Origin: Chlamydiota bacterium
Lineage (GTDB): Bacteria; Chlamydiota; Chlamydiia; Chlamydiales; Rhabdochlamydiaceae
Reading direction: 5' to 3'
DNA: 64,000 nt
Assembly (NCBI GenBank): GCA_021772335.1
Contig: JAJFMD010000007.1
Location: 62,001-126,000, forward strand
Within the stretch, counting starts at the first letter, position 1. Each line of letters begins with the position of its first letter. A program made the translations under genes and the position numbers. The notes beneath the pieces are model-generated. The model saw nothing but the letters and a program-made list of their open reading frames with translations. It was not told the DNA's origin and did not search any database. This document shows positions 43,502 through 53,500 of the stretch, one piece after another.

Positions 43502-44674
43502 ATGATCACACAAACAGGTGGATGGCTACAAACTGTTGAAGATGCAGTCAGCGAACAGCTCAACATCTCATTATGGGGATCTCCCCCAGCTTTTCCATGG
43601 GAAGACGCCGCGATGCAAATCGCAACGAGATTAAAACTTCCTAAACTCACACTCTCTCATAAAGAGACAAAAAGGCTTCCTTTTAAAGAACTCCTCAATG
43701 GACTTGGAGAACATCCTCTCCAATTGCCTTTAAGTTTAGCCCCGCTTAGCGATTCTTTTGTGATGGTGATGCCGCGCGATCAAGTTGAAAAACTCAGCGA
43801 AAAACTCATTACAGCCAAAGAAGAAAAAGGTTTTACCGATCCCAATTTCCAAAAAGCCTTTTTTCAATATGTTACCTTAGAAGCAATCGACGCATTAAAG
43901 CCGCTGAATTCCTTTCAGAGTCTCAATCTACAACTTGCTGCTTCATGCCCTCTTCCCGAAGAAGGCGCTTTATGTCTCGACATCGCAGTGCAAATCGAGG
44001 ATCAATCCTTCAATGCGCGCATCATTTGTCCAGATGCCTTTGCACAAACTTTCAAATCGCACTTTGCTAGACAGAAAACAGCACTTGAAGATCTTGCCAC
44101 ACAAATTGATAGCTCTCTTGTACTCAATGTTGATATTGGTGCTGTCACGCTACAACACGATGAGTGGACAAACGTTAAAAAAGGGGATTTCATCCGCCTA
44201 GATCAGTGCGATTACGATAGCGATGCACAACGCGGTCATGCGGGTCTTGTTTTAGCGCGTCGCTGCCTTTTTCAATTAGCAATTGAAGAGGGAAAAGTGA
44301 CAATATCCCCAGGTAATAATTTCTTAGAGGACTTTACAACTATGGATGAAGAAGAGAACAAACAACCCCCTGCTGAAGAAGAACCAATTGGAGGCCCTCT
44401 TTCCATCGATGATATGGAAGAGCCAGCTTCTGCGCCTAGCGCAGATCTGATCGATGCAAAAAAAGTGCCCTTAAACATCAAAGTTGAAGTGGGACAAATC
44501 GAGATGAGTTTGCAAGAGCTTTTAGAACTCCAAATTGGCAGCACACTAGATCTCTCCGTACGTCCAGAACAAGGCGTTTATCTAACTCTTAATGGCAAAA
44601 AAATTGCTCAGGCAGAACTTCTTAAAATCGGCGAAGTCCTCGGTGTAAGAATTATTAAACTCTCTAAAACGTAA
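43502..44674 (+). CDS. cdsQ: T3S cytosolic sorting-platform protein CdsQ (SctQ)
   Basis: 390 residues. The N-terminal 275 are the variable SctQ region, followed by a Glu/Pro linker (EEEPIGGPLSIDDMEEP) and a C-terminal SpoA domain at about 320-388 (LNIKVEVGQIEMSLQELLEL then GVRIIKLSKT). It binds effectors and the ATPase complex in the cytosol. Codon 281 is an ATG (44342) with GAGG about 11 bases upstream, which could give a separate 110-residue SpoA product as in YscQ. Confidence 0.87.
   Translation: MITQTGGWLQTVEDAVSEQLNISLWGSPPAFPWEDAAMQIATRLKLPKLTLSHKETKRLPFKELLNGLGEHPLQLPLSLAPLSDSFVMVMPRDQVEKLSEKLITAKEEKGFTDPNFQKAFFQYVTLEAIDALKPLNSFQSLNLQLAASCPLPEEGALCLDIAVQIEDQSFNARIICPDAFAQTFKSHFARQKTALEDLATQIDSSLVLNVDIGAVTLQHDEWTNVKKGDFIRLDQCDYDSDAQRGHAGLVLARRCLFQLAIEEGKVTISPGNNFLEDFTTMDEEENKQPPAEEEPIGGPLSIDDMEEPASAPSADLIDAKKVPLNIKVEVGQIEMSLQELLELQIGSTLDLSVRPEQGVYLTLNGKKIAQAELLKIGEVLGVRIIKLSKT
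44342..44674 (+). CDS. Possible internal product of cdsQ (SctQ-C)
   Basis: In-frame ATG at codon 281 of cdsQ (MDEEENKQPPAEE) preceded by AGAGGACTTTACAACT. It lies at the start of the linker before the SpoA domain, just where other T3S systems initiate a short SctQ-C. Without expression data it is only a candidate. Confidence 0.35.
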   Translation: MDEEENKQPPAEEEPIGGPLSIDDMEEPASAPSADLIDAKKVPLNIKVEVGQIEMSLQELLELQIGSTLDLSVRPEQGVYLTLNGKKIAQAELLKIGEVLGVRIIKLSKT

Positions 44675-44679
44675 GAGAT

Positions 44680-46287
44680 ATGCACGACGATACTTTTTAC
44701 CGCAGAACGACTCTCCCCGAGCGCTTAATCGATGAACACACAGAGCCTTTTCCAGAAAAAATCGGTCCCTATAAAATTGAGAGCGTTCTCAATAAGGGTG
44801 GAATGAGCGATCTCTATCTCGGACTCAATCCAAAAAATCGTCAAACATTAACGATCAAAGTTCTCTCGCAAAAATATGTCAATCATCCTGAGATGATGCA
44901 AAACTTTTTGAAAGAAGCAGAAATCATTTCGATGACTGACCATCCTAATATTATCAAACTCTACGGTCAAGGTGAGTGGGAGCAAGGATTGTATATCGCG
45001 ATGGAGTTTATACGCGGTGTCAGTTTGCGCCAGTTCATCATGCAACAATCCCTTTCATTAAAGCGCGCAATCGATATCATTTTGCAAGTCTCCTACGCAC
45101 TATGCCATCTCCATTCTCATGGAGTGATCCATCGCGATCTCAAGCCAGAAAATATATTGATCGATGAAAATGGTGATGTCAAAGTGATCGACTTTGGAAT
45201 CTCTCAGCTTCATGAAGATAAACCCCCATCCAGTGGCATCATGCGCTCGAGCTTTGTCGGCACTCCCGATTACATGAGTCCCGAACAAAAAAAAGATCCA
45301 CAAAATATTAGCTTCCCAAGCGATATTTACGCTTTGGGTATTATCGCATACGAGCTAATCATAGGAAAATTAAGCTACGGCATTATCCACCTTACGATGC
45401 TGCCAAAACAACTGCGAGAAATCATTGCAAAGGCAATCAATCCATCTCTTGATGAACGCTACCAAGACATCGTGCAAATGATCACCGACCTCTCAACTTA
45501 TCTTAAATCTGAAGAGCTTGAAAAAGATCGCCCTGGAGGTGATTTATGGAAAGAAACAATGGAGCTGCTAGAAGAATCACAAACCGTGCTCTCCCCTCTT
45601 GTTACTCCAGAATGGCAACCCTTTGAAATTGGTCTTGCTAGATCCAAAGCACCTGGAGAATTTGGCCTTTATTACGACTTTGTCGAACTTCCTAACAGTC
45701 GTTACCTCTTTCTCGTTTCACAAACCACAGTTAAAGATGTGCGTGCTGCTGTTTATATCGCTCATCTGCGCGGACTCATCGCAAGTCATCTCCATCAAGC
45801 GCATCAACGAGAAAGCTCTCAGTTTTCCGCTCTTGATTTAATCGCAACCATCAATCAACAGATTTCTGACGATGCCCTAAATCAACACTATATGATGGCC
45901 CTGTTGCTACTCGATTGTATTGGAAATAAGCTTTCCTTCATCTCCTGTGGTCAAGGAGCTTTATATCACGTGGCACAAGGCTCATCCGATCCGCGCAAAC
46001 TCACATCACACAATACAATTTTAGGGAAAGATCCTAATAGCGACTTTTTTGAAACTACTGATAACTTTGCAATTGGAGATACTCTTGTATTTCACTCTCT
46101 AGAAGAGAGTCAGGAGCACAATGAATATAAGCAATTTGAAAAGCACCTGACCCAGGCAATCGTCAATAACCTCAATCTCTCACCTGCGCGCCAAGCCGAT
46201 GCAATCAACAAGCAAATCGCCCGTTCATCCTACTTTAGCACGCAGCACCATCCAAAAATCTTGCTGACAACACAGCGCTTAACCTAA
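44680..46287 (+). CDS. pkn5: T3S-linked Ser/Thr protein kinase Pkn5 with PPM/SpoIIE-like C-terminus
   Basis: 535 residues. A kinase domain spans 31-285: Gly loop LNKGGMSDLYLG (38-48, no second Gly at the first position), ATP-binding Lys60 in LTIKVL, Glu79 in the C helix, HRDLKPEN with Asp153, DFG at Asp171, and TPDYMSPEQ. All catalytic residues are present. Residues about 310-520 resemble PP2C/SpoIIE phosphatases (MMALLLLDCIGNKLSFISCG then QGALYHV), although an acidic metal motif is not obvious. CT673/Pkn5 is the equivalent. It lies five bases after cdsQ. Confidence 0.85.
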   Translation: MHDDTFYRRTTLPERLIDEHTEPFPEKIGPYKIESVLNKGGMSDLYLGLNPKNRQTLTIKVLSQKYVNHPEMMQNFLKEAEIISMTDHPNIIKLYGQGEWEQGLYIAMEFIRGVSLRQFIMQQSLSLKRAIDIILQVSYALCHLHSHGVIHRDLKPENILIDENGDVKVIDFGISQLHEDKPPSSGIMRSSFVGTPDYMSPEQKKDPQNISFPSDIYALGIIAYELIIGKLSYGIIHLTMLPKQLREIIAKAINPSLDERYQDIVQMITDLSTYLKSEELEKDRPGGDLWKETMELLEESQTVLSPLVTPEWQPFEIGLARSKAPGEFGLYYDFVELPNSRYLFLVSQTTVKDVRAAVYIAHLRGLIASHLHQAHQRESSQFSALDLIATINQQISDDALNQHYMMALLLLDCIGNKLSFISCGQGALYHVAQGSSDPRKLTSHNTILGKDPNSDFFETTDNFAIGDTLVFHSLEESQEHNEYKQFEKHLTQAIVNNLNLSPARQADAINKQIARSSYFSTQHHPKILLTTQRLT

Positions 46288-46288
46288 G

Positions 46289-48340
46289 TTATTGTTTCTT
46301 CTGCTTCTCAAATTTTTCATCCAATAGCTCTTTTGCTGCAGAAATCAACTGAAATACTGCTTTTCCTTCACGATTTCTATCAGGATCCCATTTTAAAGAG
46401 AGCTTTCTATACGCGGTATTTACAGCCTCTTGATCTGCATCCGATTCTACACCAAATATAGCGTAAGCAGAAACTGTGTTTTGATCATGATCTGGAATGA
46501 GCTCTTTCACAGCTTCTTTAAAATCATCGGATGAAAGAGGAATCGATGCAGCTGTGCTTCTCTCAAAAAAGAATGACTCAGCACTTGGCTCTTCTTCTGA
46601 TGTGCCAAGACCTGGAACATGCATTTCACCAAAGAATGCATTCCAAGAACGATCGCACTGCTCTTGAAATTCGGCATAGTTCGTATCTTTCGCTAATTTT
46701 GCAAAGTCATCCATTTTATTGAGAAAATCAAGAATAACAGCACTTTTTTTGCCTTTTTCTCTTTCAAACAGCGCATGAAATCTCACCCCAATAGACGCCT
46801 TGAGTGTTCCATATTCAAAGATCTGATAGTCCTGATGTTTGAATACATTGAAAGTCGCTTCGGGATCCCCAGATAAAAATGCTTTTTCGAACGGGTGAAA
46901 ACCAAGATCTTTTGCGATTTGATCAACCTGGGATTGTGGCAGTTTACCATCAAATATAGTGGCAAACTTATTTCTAATTTTTTCATTGAATAACAATTGA
47001 AAAGGAGTGATTGCGAGTTCTTTGCTTCGATTTCCTGCAAGGGCATGTATTGCATCCCAATACCCCTTAAGCATGAAGTTGGCGCCATGAAAGAAAAGAA
47101 GCCGTCTAATGGCCTCGAGATTTCCATTCATACAAGCAATAAAGAGCGCTGTTTGCTCGCTAAGTCCTCTTTGTTGATCAACATCAACGCTATCACATAA
47201 CTGATCGATGACATCTGGATGATTATTTTTAGCTGCATAATGTAGAGGTGTGTATCCTCCGTCAGTTTTTGATTGAACAGAAAATCCAATGCTTATCAAG
47301 AACTGTGCAAGTTTAAGATGTCCATTTTCACAAGCGATATGAAGGAGATTTTGTCCGCTAAAATTCGTATGATCAATGAGCTTTTGAAGCGATGGAGATC
47401 TTTGACCTACAGGAACAATTTCTTGAGTCCCATTATCTTCCGGCTTGATCTCTTTTTCTAGTTCTTTATTAACAAAATATTGAACAATCTTTTTGCGTCC
47501 TAATGCACATGTCCTCAAAAGAGGAGTATTTCCTCTAAAAATAGACAAATTCACATCCTCATCATATTTTGCACCATTCTCTACGAGTAATTGAACCAAA
47601 TCTAAACGATCTTTTCTGCACGCAAGATTCAAAGGAGAATCATTGCTCATTTTTAAACCTTCTACACTAGCTCCATGAGCGATTAAGAGCTGAGCGATAT
47701 CATAATGTCCCCCATCAACTGCGTAATATAGAGGTTTCCTATATTTTGAATCCGTCACATCAACAAAATATTTAGAATCCTTTAGCGTGAGCATTTCTGA
47801 AACAGCCTCAAAATCACCAATTAAACTCGCAATGTGCAATAAATTACGCCCACTCGATACATTATTTTTGCTTACAGCACGCTCTAGTTTAGAAATTTCA
47901 GTTTTTTTGTTTTGAATCTCCTGTTCTAAGGAAAAATAAGGACCTTTTTTCTGTAAAATCTGATTCGCTTGCCTTTCTTTTTTTAGGCCCAAAATGATAC
48001 AAGCAATAGCTACTGCCAATGTCGCAGCTGCTGCTGCAAAAATCACCGCATTAATCGGTGCAGTAATCGTAAAAGCAATTGTAAAAGCAATCCCTAGTCC
48101 AATGAGAATTAAAGTGGCGACAATATGAATGGCTCCAGTAACAAATAACTTATCTCCTATTTTATTTAATGGTTTAGGATTGGGTTTAGACATTTTATCT
48201 AGTTTCGCCTGACGATCCGTAAAAGTTGCTTGATCCCATTTTTTTGAGAATCCACTCTGAAAATCCTTTAAATCCTCTTTTTCTTTATTCAATATTGGAC
48301 TACAAACTAAAAAAGATACTGAATCCGTAATTACTGTCAT
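46289..48340 (-). CDS. Ankyrin-repeat membrane protein with degenerate J domain
   Basis: 683 residues from ATG at 48340 (the frame is open to a TTG at 48352). Two hydrophobic spans lie at about 70-130 (GAIHIVATLILIGLGIAFTI; AVIFAAAAATLAVAIACIIL). Seven ankyrin repeats follow, from about residue 160 to 430 (NLLHIASLIGD, KPLYYAVDGGH, SPLNLACRKDR, TPLLRTCALGR, NLLHIACENGH, TPLHYAAKNNH, TALFIACMNGN). Residues about 620-675 look like a J domain (AYAIFGVESDADQEAVNTAY and RKLSLKWDPDRN), but HPD reads DPD, losing the essential His. It is opposite in strand to the T3S operon and inserted between pkn5 and cdsC. A host-targeting role is inference. Confidence 0.7.
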   Translation of the reverse strand: MTVITDSVSFLVCSPILNKEKEDLKDFQSGFSKKWDQATFTDRQAKLDKMSKPNPKPLNKIGDKLFVTGAIHIVATLILIGLGIAFTIAFTITAPINAVIFAAAAATLAVAIACIILGLKKERQANQILQKKGPYFSLEQEIQNKKTEISKLERAVSKNNVSSGRNLLHIASLIGDFEAVSEMLTLKDSKYFVDVTDSKYRKPLYYAVDGGHYDIAQLLIAHGASVEGLKMSNDSPLNLACRKDRLDLVQLLVENGAKYDEDVNLSIFRGNTPLLRTCALGRKKIVQYFVNKELEKEIKPEDNGTQEIVPVGQRSPSLQKLIDHTNFSGQNLLHIACENGHLKLAQFLISIGFSVQSKTDGGYTPLHYAAKNNHPDVIDQLCDSVDVDQQRGLSEQTALFIACMNGNLEAIRRLLFFHGANFMLKGYWDAIHALAGNRSKELAITPFQLLFNEKIRNKFATIFDGKLPQSQVDQIAKDLGFHPFEKAFLSGDPEATFNVFKHQDYQIFEYGTLKASIGVRFHALFEREKGKKSAVILDFLNKMDDFAKLAKDTNYAEFQEQCDRSWNAFFGEMHVPGLGTSEEEPSAESFFFERSTAASIPLSSDDFKEAVKELIPDHDQNTVSAYAIFGVESDADQEAVNTAYRKLSLKWDPDRNREGKAVFQLISAAKELLDEKFEKQKKQ

Positions 48341-48446
48341 AACAATTCTCAATTATTTTTTGATAAACCGACATAAATGCTATCAAGAGTTATATCAATA
48401 TTCAATAAAAATCCTATTTAAACGATACGTTGAAACCTATTCGAAG

Positions 48447-50456
48447 TTAGCTAATATATTCATACTCATTTTCTCTCTGCTTGTCATCTTCGATGATTTT
48501 ATCTCTAGCGCTTTTAATTATACGACGAAAAAGCTCCGTATTTTTACGATCTCCCTCATTATTCCGAGTATAATTAAATAATTTTTCATAGTGCTTGTCT
48601 AGTGTTTCTAAAAAACTCTTCTGATCTTCTGGCATATCTAGAATTTCATAGGCAGAAAAAAAACGCCGCAATTTATTCTCCCTTTTAAATATCCCCTTAA
48701 GATAGCTTGCACTTTCATTTAATCTCGGAACAGAACGCATATTAAAATTGCTAGGCAGCCTATTCTCCCTATCACACCTTTCTAAATAATCACTTATTTG
48801 AACAACCTGCTCGCGACTAATCTCTATCGAATCACCACGTTGTTTCCACGAACCTCTTTTGTCTGGATACAATTCAAAATAGCAATTCCAAGAGTGAACG
48901 ACTTCTTTTGTCCAAGATCTCCCTTGAACTGCGAGCTCGAAAGCCTCAGTAATGATTCCAAAAAAACCATTTAATTCTCTTTTTACAACTGCAGATCTAT
49001 AAATCACTGGTATATTGGTGAACCGAGAAACATCTGATGGTAACAAGCTTTCTAGCGAATTTATCGCGCGTTTTTCATCACCAGTAAGGATAGCTATTTC
49101 AAATTCTGTAGAGACAATTTGCCTAAAAACCTCGTCGGAAAAATCACAAGTTGCAAATGGAAAAGTTGTCCGAGCCTCTCCTTGAATTAAAAAATTAGCT
49201 CCATTTTCCAGCAACCATTTGACAGGGTCTACTCTCTTATTTTGGCATGCTTCAAACAGAGGAGTGTTTCCTCGATTATTAGGAACATCAATCAGTGACT
49301 GATCTGAAGTCATGTCTATTAGATTTGGCATTGCTGCTACAAAGCCTACTTGGGCTGCAATATGAATCGGCAAGTTGCCCGTTGCTGGATCTTGGGCTCT
49401 AATAGAATAGTTTTTCGATAAACAAAAATCTAACAATTCTCTATCGCTATTTGAGACTGCACTGTGTAGTAAATATTCAAAATTCAAAAGTGGTATTTTC
49501 TTTGGGGGTGTTTGTTTAAAAGAAGAGTTTCCTCTGAGCAAATCAACAATATCCTTGTGGCCCATAGATCTTGCCAAATGGTCAGGTGTTTGTTTAGAAA
49601 AAAAATCTTCCTTATTTATATCAGCGCCAGCATTGACAAGAATTTGAGTTATTGGAACATTGCCAATACATACAGCCAATTGTAAGGGAGTGGCTTTATA
49701 ATCATTATGCGCGTCTATAACGTTGCAGTTTGGAGCAATATCTACAATTAACCTTACCATTGACACGTTTTGTGTTAAGCAAGCGGTATGCAACAAACTA
49801 TTCTTCTTATGCATAGAGCTCTGTAGAATCTCACGCAGTGTTTTTCGAGTTTCAGTATGAACATGAATGACATCATTAAACTTATCCAAATCAGCATAAT
49901 ATGAACTGGCCTGATAATATAAAAGGAACGCTGCTGGAATCGCGATTCCTGGAAGAGATATCTCAAGAGTGCCATCGAAAACATAAACAAAAACCGTTGC
50001 CGTAACCAGCAAAGCACAGATAAACAGAGCAACTCTATTACTGAAATCACTATTAATTTTGCTCATCCCCCGAATGCGATATTTATTTATACCGCGGGCA
50101 CTCCACACTCTATCTCCACAAATGTTGTATTTTTGCGACAAAGCACTGGTTTCTATCTCTGTCTTTTTTTCAAATGATCGCAAAAGGGGCGTATCAACTA
50201 CAGTAAATGATGATCGATTCATCAACATATCTACTAAGTTCATTACAACTTCCCAAGCTAGATTCGATAGAAGAAGATTAAAGCATTGCTCGTAAAAAAT
50301 TAAATTGTAAAATTGCCCGATTAAATTCCAAACACTCTTCTTTTCACAAGAGCTGAATTTTGTATGAAAAAAAAAGAGCGATCCTGTATCAATCATCAAT
50401 CGATTTGCAATTGTGCAACTACATGCAGCGATCGTTTTTTTCTCTAGGCAAGCCAT
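48447..50456 (-). CDS. Ankyrin-repeat membrane protein, paralogue with eroded J-like end
   Basis: 669 residues. Two hydrophobic spans lie at about 140-180 (ALFICALLVTATVFVYVF; PGIAIPAAFLLYYQ). About six ankyrin repeats follow from 210 on (SLLHTACLTQN, TPLQLAVCIGN, TPDHLARSMGH, YLLHSAVSNSD, LPIHIAAQVGF, TPLFEACQNKR). The C-terminus (about 595-655, AYEILDMPEDQKSFLETLDK, HYEKLFNYTRNN) aligns with the J-like end of the neighbour, but the HPD site is NYT. The two are therefore paralogues. The N-terminal 130 residues before the MSKINSD methionine have an unusual Cys/Phe content and might be non-coding if the true start is later. Confidence 0.65.
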   Translation of the reverse strand: MACLEKKTIAACSCTIANRLMIDTGSLFFFHTKFSSCEKKSVWNLIGQFYNLIFYEQCFNLLLSNLAWEVVMNLVDMLMNRSSFTVVDTPLLRSFEKKTEIETSALSQKYNICGDRVWSARGINKYRIRGMSKINSDFSNRVALFICALLVTATVFVYVFDGTLEISLPGIAIPAAFLLYYQASSYYADLDKFNDVIHVHTETRKTLREILQSSMHKKNSLLHTACLTQNVSMVRLIVDIAPNCNVIDAHNDYKATPLQLAVCIGNVPITQILVNAGADINKEDFFSKQTPDHLARSMGHKDIVDLLRGNSSFKQTPPKKIPLLNFEYLLHSAVSNSDRELLDFCLSKNYSIRAQDPATGNLPIHIAAQVGFVAAMPNLIDMTSDQSLIDVPNNRGNTPLFEACQNKRVDPVKWLLENGANFLIQGEARTTFPFATCDFSDEVFRQIVSTEFEIAILTGDEKRAINSLESLLPSDVSRFTNIPVIYRSAVVKRELNGFFGIITEAFELAVQGRSWTKEVVHSWNCYFELYPDKRGSWKQRGDSIEISREQVVQISDYLERCDRENRLPSNFNMRSVPRLNESASYLKGIFKRENKLRRFFSAYEILDMPEDQKSFLETLDKHYEKLFNYTRNNEGDRKNTELFRRIIKSARDKIIEDDKQRENEYEYIS

Positions 50457-50588
50457 TTAGGTTTGCTTAAATAGAAAAATATTTTAGTCTGGACGGCAGT
50501 TTGTCATTTTTGAACGCGTGCAGCAAGATCGCTGACGATAAACGAATAACTGAAACCAGAGTTAAGAGTGCAAGGGACAGCGCAATTT

Positions 50589-53500
50589 ATGAATAAAGGT
50601 GCTGAGAGTATTACAAAGCGGTTTTTGAACGCGTTATTGATCACAGTTTTTGTTCTTCAATCTGTAGCAGTGCAACCTGCGCTATTTGCAGAAGAAGAAG
50701 AGGAATCGATCAAACCTCACGGTTACACGATCAACTTTAATAACGTCTCTGTTATTGAGTATCTGCGTTTTGTAAGCAAAATTGCTGGAGTCAATTTTAT
50801 CTTCGAAGATAAAGATTTGCAATTTAACGTCTCTGTTGTCTCTGAAGATCCAATCAATCCTGAAAACGTTGTATCAACACTGATCCAAGTATTGCGCATT
50901 CACAACCTTAAACTACTCGAGCAAGAGGGAAATCTTGTTATTATCCCAAACGAAGAAGTGAATCAACTCTCTCAAGTAATTTCTAAAGAACTCGACAATA
51001 TTGACATGGAAAAATCGCCATTAATTACGCGCGTATTTCCAATCAAAAATAACAATCCTAATGCCATTGCAGAAATCATCCGTCCGATGACATCAGCAAC
51101 CGCTATTATCGAAGTGATGCAAGAAACAAGACAGCTAATTGTCAGTGATATTACAACCAATATCTCAAAAATCGCAGAACTGCTAGAGAGTTTAGATGCT
51201 CCCCACACTCCACTTGAAATTGAAACATATACGAGCAAGTTTCTAACTCCTGAAGAATTGATCGAACTCGTAAATCAAATCTTAAGACCCTTTTCTGAGA
51301 GCAATCCACTTATTCTCGTTTCTCAACCACAGACAAATACGATTTTTATCGTATCAACTCCCTCGCTTATCGATCGAGCCCTTACTGTAATGGAAGATCT
51401 TGATCTCCCTCCGCAACAGCGTGTTGGTCAAGCTCTCTCACTAAGAAACGAGCTGTTTTTCTATAAGATTCAAAATCCTTCGCCTGAATTTGTAATCAGC
51501 GCTCTCAATAAAACAATCGATGAGTTAAAAAAACTTGATCCTGAACCGAAAAAGCTGATTGATACACTTGAACATGCAACCTACATTCCAGAATCGTGTT
51601 CATTAATGTTTACAGGTGATAGTGCTATTGAAGGGCGCGTACGCCATTTGCTCGAAGAGCTAGATACGCTTTGCTATCCAGAAAAAGGAAAGCCCACCTT
51701 TTATGTCTATCAACTCAAATATGCAACTCCTGAATACATTAAAGATGCTTTAGAGAAAATGTTGAACAGCTTTAAGCAATCAGGGATGCCTGATGACGAT
51801 TTGATTTCAGCAATCCATAGCATGTACTATATACCAGAATCCAATACAATCATTTTTACAGGCTATACCGGAGCTCTTGACAGACTCGCTTCAATCATAC
51901 CAACTTTAGATGCAAAAGCCCCAGATGGTTTTGGCGAACAATATTTTGTATATCATCCCAAAAACCGCCACGGTGAAGAACTGCTTGCTTCACTTAAAAA
52001 TCTCGCTAACAATTTTGAAGCATCGGGATTGCGCGATCCAGCTTTAATCAATGCAATTGAATCTGCACGCTTTTTAAGTGAATCCAACTCTATTATTTTT
52101 ACAGGTTCGCAGCAAACCATTGATCGTATTAAAGGCTTGCTTATTGATCTTGACACTCCTACAGAAGAAATGCACCGTTTTGGCAGAGACTCAGGAGCGT
52201 ACACATTTTTTATCTATGAATTGAAATACGCTAATGGAGAACTCGTTCTAAAAGAGCTCAATCGAGTCATTAATAGACTCGACATGGATGTTGTTCCTAA
52301 CAGACAACTGATGGAAGTTGTCAAGGATATGCAATACATACCTCAACACAACTCTATTGTTATCACAGGCCCTCAAAAAACTGTCGATATCGCAAAACGC
52401 TTAATCGATCAATACGATGTTCCTGATGGAAATCTAATAGATGAAAATCAACTTCAAGGAATTCTAGAAGGCGCTCCAACAAGACGTTATGATATTCAAA
52501 CCATTGGAGATGTCAGCTTTTTAGTCTATAAGCCCCAATTTATCAGCCCAACACAGTTGATGACTCAACTCAGAGCAGTAGGTAAAGATCTAAAAAAGAG
52601 CAAGATCAAAGACAAATCAATTGTCGAAACAATTGATAGCATGCGTATGGTTCAAGAGACAGGATCCGTTCTCTTTACAGGTCCTGAATCAGCTTTAATG
52701 GAACTCACGAACTTAATTGAAAAATTCGACACCCCAAGTGGAATTACTCCTTCTGCTGCCACAGCAAGACGTGTCCCTTCCTTACTATCGGCCCCGACAA
52801 CTTTCTCCCTCTACAACCCGCACTACCGCGGTGGTGAAGAACTTATTCATACTACACAAGACTTTCAACAGCAGCTCATCGATAGCGGAGTGCAAGAGCC
52901 CGATCTTTACGATACGATCGAAAACTTGCGTTGGATGCCCATGACAAATTCAATTATTGTTTCTGGCAGCCAAGCATCAATTGATCGTACAAAAGACCTT
53001 TTAAGCAAATTTGACACCCCTGCAGAACAACCAGATGGAATCGATAATACGTCATTTTTCGTCTACAAATTACAATATCACCAGGGAAATGAAATCCAAC
53101 AAGCATTAAGTCTTATTGGAGAAAGCCTACTTGGAGTTGTAATTACTGAAGGAGAAAAAATCCAAAACGAAGACTTGATCAATGCGATCAATGCACTCCA
53201 ATGGATCCAAGTTACAAACTCTCTTGTATCAACAGGGCATCCAGAGGCATTAAGAAAACTGCGCACATTAATCGATAACCTCGATATCCCCTTGCGTCAA
53301 GTATTCATCGAAGTGCTTGCTATTGAAACAACGATCAATAATGCGCAAAACTTTGGTCTCCAATGGGCGGGGCGAGCAAAGTTCCGCAACAAGTTTGCAA
53401 CCTCTGTCGGCAATACACAACCCATAGCTCCTAATGCCTTTGTTAATGAAGTGAATCGTGTCAATGCAACTAATTTTCCTGACCCCTCATTGATTCCAAC

